A stretch of 64,000 bases of DNA, taken from positions 1 to 64,000 of IMG/VR virus record IMGVR_UViG_3300043446_004488. One strand, written 5' to 3'. Shown here one piece after another: positions 1 through 8,431 of the stretch (position 1 is the stretch's first letter; every line of letters starts with the position of its first letter). This DNA comes from a virus. The position numbers were made by a program, and so were the translations under genes. The notes beneath the pieces are model-generated. The model did not search any database and was not told the origin of the DNA. It saw nothing but the letters and a program-made list of their open reading frames with translations.

Positions 1-872
1 CCTTGAGCACCTTGTGCTCCTTGAGGTCCTTGTGCTCCTTGAGCACCTGCAGTTCCTTGTGCTCCTGTTGGTCCCTGAGGTCCTTGTGCTCCTTGAGCAC
101 CTGCAGTTCCTTGTGCTCCTGTTGGTCCCTGAGGTCCTTGTGCTCCTTGAGAACCCTGTGCTCCTGCAGTTCCTTGAGCACCCTGTGCTCCTGTTGGTCC
201 CTGAGGTCCTTGTGCTCCTTGAGCACCTGCAGTTCCTTGAGCACCTGCAGCACCTTGTGCTCCTGTTGGTCCCTGAGGTCCTTGTGCTCCTTGAGCACCT
301 GCAGTTCCTTGAGCACCTTGTGCTCCCTGTGCTCCTGTTGGTCCCTGAGGTCCTTGTGCTCCTTGAGCACCTGCAGTTCCTTGAGCACCTTGTGCTCCTG
401 TTGGTCCCTGAGGTCCTTGTGCTCCTTGAGCACCTGCAGTTCCTTGAGCACCCTGTGCTCCTGCAGTTCCTTGAGCACCCTGTGCTCCTGTTGGTCCCTG
501 AGGTCCTTGTGCTCCTTGAGCACCTGCAGTTCCTTGAGCACCCTGTGCTCCTTGAGGTCCTTGTGCTCCTTGAGCACCTGCAGTTCCTTGAGCACCTTGT
601 GCTCCCTGTGCTCCTGTTGGTCCCTGAGGTCCTTGTGCTCCTTGAGGTCCTCTTGCTCCCTGTGCCCCTGTTAATCCTTGAGCACCTTGAGGACCATATG
701 GATTTAATGCAATAACTGTGGTCCCTATACCAACACCTAAGGTATCTTGACGAATGAATAACTTTCCATCGTAATGATTAATTGCTACTTCGCCTAGTCC
801 CAGTTGTGCAACTTCTGGAACTTTTCCCTGTACTAGCGAACGCTTAACTCTTACAACAGGATTAGTATTCAT
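1..872 (-). CDS. Collagen-like tail fibre protein (C-terminus beyond window)
   Basis: Virion fibre protein, truncated by the window start; about 290 codons are visible. The ATG at 872 opens a unique N-terminal region of about 60 residues ([12 protein letters not shown], then [16 protein letters not shown]) that resembles the major-tropism-determinant N-terminal domain also seen at the start of the 1118-3718 protein. From about residue 60 it is an uninterrupted Gly-X-Y array built from GAQ, GPQ, GTA and GPT triplets, expected to form a collagen-like triple helix. The DNA of the first 680 bases is highly repetitive because the triplet code is reused almost exactly. Host-receptor or shaft role is inferred. 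The start is supported by family-like residues; a GGGGA stretch precedes it. Confidence 0.85.
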   Translation of the reverse strand, partial: MNTNPVVRVKRSLVQGKVPEVAQLGLGEVAINHYDGKLFIRQDTLGVGIGTTVIALNPYGPQGAQGLTGAQGARGPQGAQGPQGPTGAQGAQGAQGTAGAQGAQGPQGAQGAQGTAGAQGAQGPQGPTGAQGAQGTAGAQGAQGTAGAQGAQGPQGPTGAQGAQGTAGAQGAQGPQGPTGAQGAQGAQGTAGAQGAQGPQGPTGAQGAAGAQGTAGAQGAQGPQGPTGAQGAQGTAGAQGSQGAQGPQGPTGAQGTAGAQGAQGPQGPTGAQGTAGAQGAQGPQGAQGAQ

Positions 873-900
873 TCATCCCCATAGGTGGTATATACCTTAA

Positions 901-918
901 GTCCAATATTTATTGGAC
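901..918 (-). promoter_or_regulatory. Palindrome with embedded late-promoter-like box
   Basis: A perfect 8-bp inverted repeat (GTCCAATA, 2-base centre, TATTGGAC) lies between the 62-residue gene and the collagen-like gene. The minus strand reads CAATAAATA inside it, and a second CATAAATA lies just upstream near 930. It could be the late promoter of the fibre gene at 872 or an mRNA hairpin; there is no T-run for a terminator. Confidence 0.4.
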
Positions 919-929
919 ATTTGATTTAT

Positions 930-1118
930 TTATGAATAATCCTCTAGTTTTTTTCTTGTTGTCTTTTGATTTTCTAACTTTTCTATTTTGGAAATCAACT
1001 CACTATTTGTTGATGATAAAGAATTAATTTTGGCTTCATAAACAATCACTTGATTAATCAACTCAGAAACTTTTTTTTGATATGAAGATAATAAAGCTTG
1101 ATAATCAATATCATTCAT
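930..1118 (-). CDS. Small coiled-coil protein (62 aa)
   Basis: Unrecognised 62-residue protein. Residues about 5-55 have a heptad-like pattern with many Leu, Ile, Lys and Glu, so a single helical coiled coil is likely; the C-terminus is basic. Its ATG overlaps the stop of the upstream fibre gene by one base (TGATG), so the two are translationally coupled. Position between two fibre genes suggests a fibre-assembly or minor virion role, but this is inference from context only. Confidence 0.6.
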   Translation of the reverse strand: MNDIDYQALLSSYQKKVSELINQVIVYEAKINSLSSTNSELISKIEKLENQKTTRKKLEDYS

Positions 1119-3718
1119 CAGAATGTTCCAGCATCTACAGTTATATTATTTAAGAATCTTTCTCCTGAAGTACAAGAAATAACTTCAGATTGTCCTGCAC
1201 AATCATTAACCCAAAGAGAACCAATTTCAATTGCTGCCCAGTTATTTACACTCAATACTCCTGTTGATTCAGTTACATCAGAAGCAATTCCAACTCTTTG
1301 AGCACTATCATCCCAGAATACTGATGCTTTTTTAGAAGAACCAGAATACCAATTAAGTAATATACCAATATCAAGATTTAAATCTGAAGATGGTGGGACA
1401 AGAACACCACCACTATTAACTAAACCTAAATCAACTAAAGTATCTTCTACTTTCAGAGTTGATGTATTAACTTCAGTAGTTGTTCCAAGAACATATAAAT
1501 CACCACTGATAGTTACACTATTAGCAAATCCAACTGCACCTGTTCCATCAGTAATTGTAATTGATGTTGTACCATCTTTTGCTTTCAGATTAGTAACTTC
1601 AACAGTAGGAACATCAAGTAATGTCGTGATGTTTACTGTAGAAGGAAGTCCAATTGTAACTGTTTGTCCAGAAACAGATGTTTCTACTTCATTTGCAGTC
1701 CCAGAAATAGTGAGAGTTTGTGAAGTATTAACAGTGCTTGGACCACCACCGTCAGCATTTAATCCAAGAGTTAAGTCAACAGCATCTACATATGCCTTAA
1801 CTGCTTTTTGTGTTGGTAAATAAGAATCACTGTTTTCTGCAAGAGTTGTGCTTGTAGAAATACCAGTAATACCAATACCAGAAGTTCCATTTAATTTAAA
1901 AGTTCCAGTAGTTGTAATTCCAGTAACTTTTATGTCTCTTGCAAAAGTTGCATCAAGATCTGATAAAGTAATTAATGTAGTTGCGTTAGAAGAACTTCTA
2001 ATTTCATTTACAATTGCCTTTGCCTGGAATGACACATCACCATTAGCATACATATAAAGTGCATTAGATCCACCACCTGCTTTAATGTAAGAAGTTAATG
2101 CTCCAGGATTACCTACACTTAAAATTCCACGAGTTTTTACAGAACCATCTGAAGGATTGACTGATAACCCTGCACCAACTCTTAATGTTTCTGATGTTTG
2201 TCCTGCAAGAGTGTCTACAAATGTTACATAATAGTCTGCATTTGTAGATGTTCCTGTAGTATCAACTAATGTTGCTCTAGTAGAAGTTGTAGCAGTCCCT
2301 GTTAATGTTCCTTGAACCTCTACATTTCCTGTAAAAAGCGCGTGTTGAGTAGTAAAGGTATTTGTGCCAGGATTGTAGTAAATACCATCATCAGTATAAA
2401 CAGTTTCTGCAGTTGCAGAACCATTATGACTATCAACAAAAGTTACATAATAAGTTCCTGCAGAATCGCTTGCAGTAACTGTTTTAACTTGTGTTGAAAT
2501 TCCTGCATTATCTGCATAAGTTGCTGTTGCAACATTACCACTTACAGTACCATTAAAAGTACCATTAAAAGTTCCATACATATTGGTTGCACTGATTGCA
2601 TTATCAGTCATGGTGATACCAGAACCAACAGCAAGGCGAATTCCACTCGCCATTGTAGTGGTTCCAATTGCCAATCCATAATTGAATGCAAAAGCATCAG
2701 TTGAGAATCCAAGAGTTCCACTCTTGAACCACATCAGTTGTTTATAAGTGTCTGGAAGTGTATTAATTCCAGAAGCAGCAAATGAAGTTAATGGACTTCC
2801 TACTGTTGATGCGATTGCAACACCTGCATGATTTGCAGTATCATCATTTGGAGTGATTGAGGTAGTATATCCAAGAATAATATCTTTGTTCTCAATGTAA
2901 ACATCTTGACCTTTCAGCGAAACAAATGTTCCACCAATAGTCACATTTCCAATTACATTTAAATTTCCTCCAACATTTACATTTTTCTGAACTCCAAGTC
3001 CACCATCAAGAACAACTGCACCATTATCATAAGTAGTGGATTGAGTAGAATTGGTAAAAGATGCAATTCCAGAAAATACTGATTCAGAATCAGCACGAAA
3101 ATAACCATCTACATCAAGAGTTTGACTAACACCCAAATTATTGGTAATTTGTAAATTATAAACAGTAGAATATCCAGAAACATTCATTCCATTATTATCA
3201 ACTACTAATCCATTAAATGTAGAAAGTCCTGCTACATAGATATTTCCACCAATATTAACTGATTTCTCAATACCTACACCACCTTCAATGACTACAGCAC
3301 CATTATCTTTAGTAGTTGAATCTGTAGTATCAGAGAATGTTGTGATGCCACTAAAAGTAGCATTATTTGATCCACTTCCCCAAGAAAGATTTCCACTTCC
3401 ATCATTAGTCAGAACAGTTCCATTAATCCCTTGAGTTGCTGGAAAGTAATAGGTAACTGCTGCACCTACTGATGCTGGTGCTGCAAGTGTAATAAAATCT
3501 GAACCACTTGTCGATTCTACAAGATTAACTCCACTTCCTCTAGAAGCTGTTTCTTTTCTCCAATATCTATGAGAACCAACAAACTTATTGTTATTTGTTG
3601 TACTATCAATACCTACATAAAAATCAAATGAATCTGTGGTAAAGGCTGGTTCACCTGCTCTTAATCCTGGCAGATTTGATAAAGCACCTCTTTTAACCTG
3701 TACTACTGGTGCTGGCAT
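1118..3718 (-). CDS. Large tail-fibre-like virion protein (866 aa)
   Basis: Predicted virion fibre or adhesin. The N-terminus (residues about 3-40, VVQVKRGALSNLPGLRAGEP) matches the major-tropism-determinant N-terminal fold type, which attaches fibres to the tail. The rest is Ser/Thr/Gly/Asn-rich beta structure. Two copies of a DNGAVVxxGGxGxxKxVNxGGN motif occur near residues 130 and 225, a repeat I associate with cyanophage fibres. The C-terminus ends in DAGTF, as does the next protein upstream (3755-4069). A CATAAATA box at 3742-3749 precedes the ATG. The exact role, shaft or receptor binding, cannot be told from sequence. Confidence 0.75.
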   Translation of the reverse strand: MPAPVVQVKRGALSNLPGLRAGEPAFTTDSFDFYVGIDSTTNNNKFVGSHRYWRKETASRGSGVNLVESTSGSDFITLAAPASVGAAVTYYFPATQGINGTVLTNDGSGNLSWGSGSNNATFSGITTFSDTTDSTTKDNGAVVIEGGVGIEKSVNIGGNIYVAGLSTFNGLVVDNNGMNVSGYSTVYNLQITNNLGVSQTLDVDGYFRADSESVFSGIASFTNSTQSTTYDNGAVVLDGGLGVQKNVNVGGNLNVIGNVTIGGTFVSLKGQDVYIENKDIILGYTTSITPNDDTANHAGVAIASTVGSPLTSFAASGINTLPDTYKQLMWFKSGTLGFSTDAFAFNYGLAIGTTTMASGIRLAVGSGITMTDNAISATNMYGTFNGTFNGTVSGNVATATYADNAGISTQVKTVTASDSAGTYYVTFVDSHNGSATAETVYTDDGIYYNPGTNTFTTQHALFTGNVEVQGTLTGTATTSTRATLVDTTGTSTNADYYVTFVDTLAGQTSETLRVGAGLSVNPSDGSVKTRGILSVGNPGALTSYIKAGGGSNALYMYANGDVSFQAKAIVNEIRSSSNATTLITLSDLDATFARDIKVTGITTTGTFKLNGTSGIGITGISTSTTLAENSDSYLPTQKAVKAYVDAVDLTLGLNADGGGPSTVNTSQTLTISGTANEVETSVSGQTVTIGLPSTVNITTLLDVPTVEVTNLKAKDGTTSITITDGTGAVGFANSVTISGDLYVLGTTTEVNTSTLKVEDTLVDLGLVNSGGVLVPPSSDLNLDIGILLNWYSGSSKKASVFWDDSAQRVGIASDVTESTGVLSVNNWAAIEIGSLWVNDCAGQSEVISCTSGERFLNNITVDAGTF

Positions 3719-3741
3719 CTTCTATTCTACGTAGTTTTTAC

Positions 3742-3749
3742 TATTTATG
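3742..3749 (-). promoter_or_regulatory. Late-type promoter box (CATAAATA)
   Basis: The minus strand reads CATAAATA about 24 bases before the ATG at 3718. T4 late promoters use TATAAATA as their only essential box, recognised by the phage late sigma factor with gp33. It is the first of a series of similar boxes ahead of virion genes in this window. Confidence 0.5.
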
Positions 3750-3754
3750 AATCC

Positions 3755-4069
3755 TCAAAAAGTACCTGCATCCAAATCTATTCTATTATCTAAATCTACA
3801 TCCAATACATTTTCAAAATCAGCAGGAAGTCCAGGTTGAATAGTTTCTGTAGAAGATGCTGATGAAAGAACCTTATCTGGATTTACAAGTTTGTAAGTTT
3901 GTGTTGTTGCATCATACATAATCACATATTGATCGTTCTTATCTGCATCATTAAAATCCAATAAATCTCCAAAGTTAATTGCAGTCACGTTTGGTACTAC
4001 CTCTATTGTTTGTGGAGAATCTAAATTAATACTTGAAATTGAAGATATTACTTCTACTTCTATTTCCAT
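3755..4069 (-). CDS. Small virion-associated protein (104 aa)
   Basis: Unrecognised 104-residue acidic protein. Residues about 35-65 (FGDLLDFNDADKNDQYVIMYDATTQTYKLVNPD) resemble a short module I associate with cyanophage structural proteins. The C-terminus (LDNRIDLDAGTF) resembles that of the larger fibre protein at 1118-3718. Its ATG overlaps the TAA of the gene upstream (TAATG), so it is co-translated with it. A structural role is inferred from neighbours. Confidence 0.6.
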   Translation of the reverse strand: MEIEVEVISSISSINLDSPQTIEVVPNVTAINFGDLLDFNDADKNDQYVIMYDATTQTYKLVNPDKVLSSASSTETIQPGLPADFENVLDVDLDNRIDLDAGTF

Positions 4070-4407
4070 TAGGATGCAGTTCCTCTTACTAAAACTGTCC
4101 CTTCTATAACTTTTGTAGTCACTGTAGAAACCCCACTTGAAGTAATTAAAACATCATAATAGTATCTTCCAGGAGGAATGGTTCCTGTAATTGTATTGCC
4201 CATCCCCACTGAAATGATTCCAGAAGAAAGGGGTGCCACAGCCTCAACATCAAATTCATAAGAAGTTGTTGCTGCATAATGCTTTCGCATTTTTGCAGTA
4301 AATGTATATCCAGTCAAATTGATAGGAGCACCATCAGACTTCAGTTTAAATTTTGTAGAAAAATCAGTTTCTTTTTCTATAACAATGTTGACTGCTGGAA
4401 CTGCCAT
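4069..4407 (-). CDS. Small beta-rich virion protein (112 aa)
   Basis: 112-residue protein rich in beta-strand pattern. It contains DGAPINLTGYTFTAKMRK and IPPGRYYYDVLIT, features I associate with small baseplate-upper-protein-like domains in phage tails (short lipocalin-like or Ig-like adaptors). It lies directly downstream of the large collagen-like fibre and overlaps the 104-residue gene. Probable fibre or baseplate adaptor; family assignment is tentative. Confidence 0.6.
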   Translation of the reverse strand: MAVPAVNIVIEKETDFSTKFKLKSDGAPINLTGYTFTAKMRKHYAATTSYEFDVEAVAPLSSGIISVGMGNTITGTIPPGRYYYDVLITSSGVSTVTTKVIEGTVLVRGTAS

Positions 4408-4415
4408 TTTTATTT

Positions 4416-7400
4416 TTATTTATTTTTTAAATCATCAATCTCTTTTTGAAGAGTTTTTACAGCATCAATCAAAATAGAAATGATAGGAATATAACTTACA
4501 GTTTTTGTATTATCTATTTCATTAGTATTGACCAATTCTGGTAAAACTTTTTCTAATTGTTGTGCAATTACACCATAACTCTTTCGTCCATCTTTTTTCC
4601 AATTAAAGGAAACTGGATTGATTTTATTTAATATTTCAATACCATTAAAGATATCTTGAATATTGTCTTTGAAGACTAAATCAGATGTTGAATTTAAGTC
4701 CTGGCAAGTTACTGTTCCACTTACAGTTAAGTTTCCATTATTTGGATTAATTTTAAAGTTTGCAGTTGCTCTGGCTGTTTGATTTGTTCCTGCTCCTGCA
4801 ACAAACACTGGGAACTGATCAGCATCTGTAGTATCACTTGTAGCATTAATAGTTCCTGATGGTCCTGCAGTTCCTTGAGGGCCTTGGAATCCTTGAGCAC
4901 CCTGTGCTCCTGCAGTTCCTTGAGCACCCTGTGCTCCTGCAGTTCCTTGAGAACCTTGAGAACCTTGAGAACCTTGAGAACCTTGATTTCCTTGATTTCC
5001 TTGAGATCCTTGATTTCCTTGAGATCCTTGAGCACCATCTGAACCTGGACTCCCAACAGAACCTTGAGCACCTTGAGGTCCAGTTCCTTGAGGTCCTTGA
5101 ATACCTTGAGGTCCTCTTGGACCTTGAGGTCCTATTAGTCCCTGAGAACCTTGAGGTCCCTGAGAACCTTGAGTTCCTTGAGGTCCTTGGAATCCTTGAG
5201 GTCCAGTTCCCTGAGGTCCTTGAGAACCTTGAGGTCCTTGAGAACCTTGAGGTCCTTGAGGACCTATTAAACCTTGTGAACCTTGAGGTCCTACAACTCC
5301 TTGAGGCCCAACTCCTTGTGGACCTTGGAAACCTTGAGGTCCTCTTGCTCCTTGTGCCCCCTGAGGTCCTTGGAATCCTTGTGCTCCCTGAGGTCCTTGG
5401 AATCCTTGGAAACCTTGAGGTCCTTGAACACCTTGAGGTCCCTGTGCTCCTGTAGGTCCTTTAATTTGACCAACATTAGTCCAAATAGATCCATCAAATA
5501 CCCACAGATTTCCAGTATCTTGAGCAATTACACCATCTCCAGTCCCTGGAGGATACCATGGATAAGTATCATCAACGAATGGACTAGTTAATGCTGTAGA
5601 CCCTATTCCAGATGTTTTTGCTGGAATTGAACCTACGATTGTAACTGATGTTCCAGTAGCACCTTGAGAACCTTGTGGCCCTCTAGGTCCTTGAGGTCCT
5701 TGGAATCCCTGAGCACCTTGAGGTCCTTGGAATCCTTGAGCACCTTGATTTCCTTGTGCTCCTGTTGGACCTTGAGGTCCTTGGAATCCTTGAGGACCCT
5801 GGACTCCTTGAGGACCAGTGCTTCCAACACCACCTTGAGGTCCTTGGAAACCAGTATTTCCTTGATTTCCTTGTGCTCCTGTTGAACCTTGAGGTCCTAC
5901 TAATCCTTGAGAACCTTGAGGTCCTCTTGGTCCTTGTGGTCCTTGTGGACCAGGAGTTCCTACACTACCAGAAGCTCCTTGAGGACCAACACTTCCTTGT
6001 GGTCCTTGAACACCTTGTGGACCTGATAAACCTTGAGAACCTTGTGGTCCAATAAGTCCCTGATCACCTTGAGCCCCTTGAGGACCAGTAGAACCTTGAG
6101 GTCCAATTCTTCCTTGAGGTCCTTGGAATCCCTGTGCTCCTTGTGGACCTTGAGGACCTGTTCCTTGAGGACCTTGAACACCTTGAGGTCCTTGGAATCC
6201 TTGATATCCCTGTGCCCCTTGAGGACCTGTTCCCTGAGGACCTTGAACACCTTGTGGACCTTGAACACCTTGTGGACCTTGGAATCCTTGGAATCCTTGT
6301 GGACCTTGAAATCCTTGAAATCCTTGAGGACCTATTTGACCTTGTGGTCCTTGATTTCCTTGATTTCCTTGATATCCTTGTGCTCCTGTTGGACCTGGAG
6401 ATCCTTGAGGACCTATTCCTTGAGGACCTTGATATCCTTGTGCTCCTTGAGAACCTGCAGTACCCTGAGCACCTGCAGAACCCTGAGAACCTTGTGCTCC
6501 TGTAGGTCCTTGAGGACCTTGAGCACCCTGTGCTCCTGTTGCTCCTTGAGCACCTTGAGGTCCTACTGAACCTTGTGCTCCTGCTGAACCTTGAGCACCT
6601 GCAGTTCCTTGAGAACCAGTCCCACCTGCAGCACCTTGTGCTCCTGAAGCACCTTGAGCACCTGCAGAACCTTGTGCTCCTGTTGGTCCTTGAGGTCCTT
6701 GAGCACCCTGTGCTCCAGTTGAACCTTGAGGACCTATTGCACCTTGAGGTCCTATTGCACCCTGTGCTCCAGCATCTCCTTTAATTTGACCAACATTATT
6801 CCAAACAGTTCCAGAGTAAACCCAAAGGTTTCCTGTTGCCTGATCGATTACACCATTCCCTGCAACTGCTGAAGGAAAATAATATTTTAAAAGTCCATCT
6901 GGATTATTTGGTCCTCCTGTTGGATATACTGCATTTACATTAGCAACAGAACCAACAATCGTTACTGATGTTCCCGCAGTACCCTGAGCACCTTGTGCTC
7001 CTGTTACACCTTGAGGACCTTGAGCACCTGCAGCACCTTGAGAACCAGTAGCTCCTTGAGAACCTGCAGTTCCCTGTGATCCTGAAGCACCTTGAGAACC
7101 TGCAGCACCTTGAGCACCTGTAGCACCTTGAGCACCTGTTATTCCTTGAGGACCTTGAGCACCTGCAGCACCTTGAGCACCTGCAGCACCTTGAGCACCT
7201 GTTGGTCCTTGAGGACCTTGAGCACCCTGTGCTCCTGTTGCTCCTTGAGCACCTTGAGGTCCCTGAGCACCCTGTACCCCTTGAGGTCCTTGAGCACCCT
7301 GTGCTCCTTGAGGACCTGATAAACCTTGTGCTCCTTGAAATCCCTGTGGACCTAAAGGACCAGAAGCATATGCCCAAGTAAATCCTAAACCAGGACCAAG

Positions 7401-8006
7401 AGAAGTTAATACTTTATCAGCATCACCACTTATTCCATCTTTGTTTAAAATATCAGCATTAATTCTGACAGCATTTAAACTAATATCTAATCTATATACT
7501 GGTTGTGTAATACCAATACCAAGATTTTGAGAACTTGGATAGTAAACTAGAGTAGTTGGGTCAATATCAAAATAATCTAATACTCCATTTTCCCTAATAC
7601 TTGTGAATCCAATAAATCTTGGTTCAGAATCATCAGGTTCTCTAACTATAGGATTTGATATAGTTATAGTAGCAATGCCAATTCCAGACGTGACAGTACC
7701 TGCTACTGATACTCCTGGACCTACAAAGTTTAATTGTGTAATTGAGTTTGCAACACCAACAACATTGCCCTCATCTCTAACTGTAATTCCTTGAGAAAAA
7801 ATAGCTGGAGGTACAGGAATCCAATATCTTTGAGAATATCCAGCAATTGCAATTGGAACATATTGTTCTCCAACAGGAATATTTCCATCTCCTGGTGGTT
7901 GACCCAAGTTTGGCTCAGCATCAGCTAACTTAAGATACTGATATCTAAAATCAGGTAATCTTGATTGTGGAGTTACTGGTACTCTTCTACTTAGATACTT
8001 AGCCAT
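4416..8006 (-). CDS. Collagen-like tail fibre with S74 chaperone end (1196 aa)
   Basis: Long fibre protein. Residues 1 to about 210 form a unique N-terminal region ([13 protein letters not shown]), followed by hundreds of Gly-X-Y triplets in three blocks. Two related non-collagen modules of about 65 residues interrupt the array, each starting TSVTIVGS and ending NVGQIKG. The last about 100 residues ([22 protein letters not shown], then [16 protein letters not shown]) match the intramolecular chaperone of endosialidase (peptidase S74), which trimerises fibres and then cleaves itself off. A TAATAAATA box lies at 8039-8047. The GC-skewed repeat DNA produces long false open frames on the other strand. 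Confidence 0.88.
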   Translation of the reverse strand: MAKYLSRRVPVTPQSRLPDFRYQYLKLADAEPNLGQPPGDGNIPVGEQYVPIAIAGYSQRYWIPVPPAIFSQGITVRDEGNVVGVANSITQLNFVGPGVSVAGTVTSGIGIATITISNPIVREPDDSEPRFIGFTSIRENGVLDYFDIDPTTLVYYPSSQNLGIGITQPVYRLDISLNAVRINADILNKDGISGDADKVLTSLGPGLGFTWAYASGPLGPQGFQGAQGLSGPQGAQGAQGPQGVQGAQGPQGAQGATGAQGAQGPQGPTGAQGAAGAQGAAGAQGPQGITGAQGATGAQGAAGSQGASGSQGTAGSQGATGSQGAAGAQGPQGVTGAQGAQGTAGTSVTIVGSVANVNAVYPTGGPNNPDGLLKYYFPSAVAGNGVIDQATGNLWVYSGTVWNNVGQIKGDAGAQGAIGPQGAIGPQGSTGAQGAQGPQGPTGAQGSAGAQGASGAQGAAGGTGSQGTAGAQGSAGAQGSVGPQGAQGATGAQGAQGPQGPTGAQGSQGSAGAQGTAGSQGAQGYQGPQGIGPQGSPGPTGAQGYQGNQGNQGPQGQIGPQGFQGFQGPQGFQGFQGPQGVQGPQGVQGPQGTGPQGAQGYQGFQGPQGVQGPQGTGPQGPQGAQGFQGPQGRIGPQGSTGPQGAQGDQGLIGPQGSQGLSGPQGVQGPQGSVGPQGASGSVGTPGPQGPQGPRGPQGSQGLVGPQGSTGAQGNQGNTGFQGPQGGVGSTGPQGVQGPQGFQGPQGPTGAQGNQGAQGFQGPQGAQGFQGPQGPRGPQGSQGATGTSVTIVGSIPAKTSGIGSTALTSPFVDDTYPWYPPGTGDGVIAQDTGNLWVFDGSIWTNVGQIKGPTGAQGPQGVQGPQGFQGFQGPQGAQGFQGPQGAQGARGPQGFQGPQGVGPQGVVGPQGSQGLIGPQGPQGSQGPQGSQGPQGTGPQGFQGPQGTQGSQGPQGSQGLIGPQGPRGPQGIQGPQGTGPQGAQGSVGSPGSDGAQGSQGNQGSQGNQGNQGSQGSQGSQGSQGTAGAQGAQGTAGAQGAQGFQGPQGTAGPSGTINATSDTTDADQFPVFVAGAGTNQTARATANFKINPNNGNLTVSGTVTCQDLNSTSDLVFKDNIQDIFNGIEILNKINPVSFNWKKDGRKSYGVIAQQLEKVLPELVNTNEIDNTKTVSYIPIISILIDAVKTLQKEIDDLKNK

Positions 8007-8038
8007 ACTTGGGTTCCACTATCCCCCTGTTATAAGGT

Positions 8039-8047
8039 TATTTATTA
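8039..8047 (-). promoter_or_regulatory. Late-type promoter box (TAATAAATA)
   Basis: The minus strand reads TAATAAATA about 33 bases before the ATG at 8006, overlapping the 3' end of the upstream gene. It has the same form and spacing as the other late-type boxes in the window. Confidence 0.45.
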
Positions 8048-8425
8048 CTGATTTAGAGTCTCTAAAATACTAACAGTATATTTCAAAGTATTTGGAGTTT
8101 CTGAAGAAACTCCTACCATTCTAATACTATCAGTTTTAAGAGCAGTTCTTTCTAAAACCAATCTTCCATCAAGTAAAATTAATGCATCATTATCTGGAAC
8201 AAGAGCATTTTTAATAATTTCAGTGGTTTCTGTAGTAATCCCTGACTGACTTCTAGTTTCTCTTCTATGGTAAAAAGTTACAGTTCCAACTCCAACTCCA
8301 GTATTAGCAACTTGTGCATAAAGAACAATACTGGTATATCCAGTTTTAGTCTTATAAACTTCTGTTTCAGTTGTACTGACTACTCCTACAACTGTTTTAT
8401 ATGTATTAAGTGGTTGTTGAGCCAT
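8045..8425 (-). CDS. Small virion protein (126 aa)
   Basis: 126-residue protein with alternating hydrophobic and polar residues typical of a beta sandwich (VLYAQVANTGVGVGTVTFYHRRE, then LILLDGRLVLERTALKTDSIRM). It resembles small cyanophage structural proteins found next to fibre genes, but I cannot name a family. It sits 7 bases downstream of the 952-residue virion protein and is probably in the same transcript. Confidence 0.6.
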   Translation of the reverse strand: MAQQPLNTYKTVVGVVSTTETEVYKTKTGYTSIVLYAQVANTGVGVGTVTFYHRRETRSQSGITTETTEIIKNALVPDNDALILLDGRLVLERTALKTDSIRMVGVSSETPNTLKYTVSILETLNQ

Positions 8426-8431
8426 GATTGG

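Noticed and set aside
1-680. CRISPR array or satellite repeat
   Set aside because: The repeats are 9-base codon units of a fibre gene, not spaced direct repeats.
3-715. Long plus-strand frames rich in Cys/Ser/Leu
   Set aside because: They are antisense to the collagen-like gene; Gly-X-Y repeats leave all frames open.
4727-7377. Many overlapping frames on both strands with LEVL or SRST repeats
   Set aside because: By-products of the repetitive collagen-coding DNA, with no start signals.
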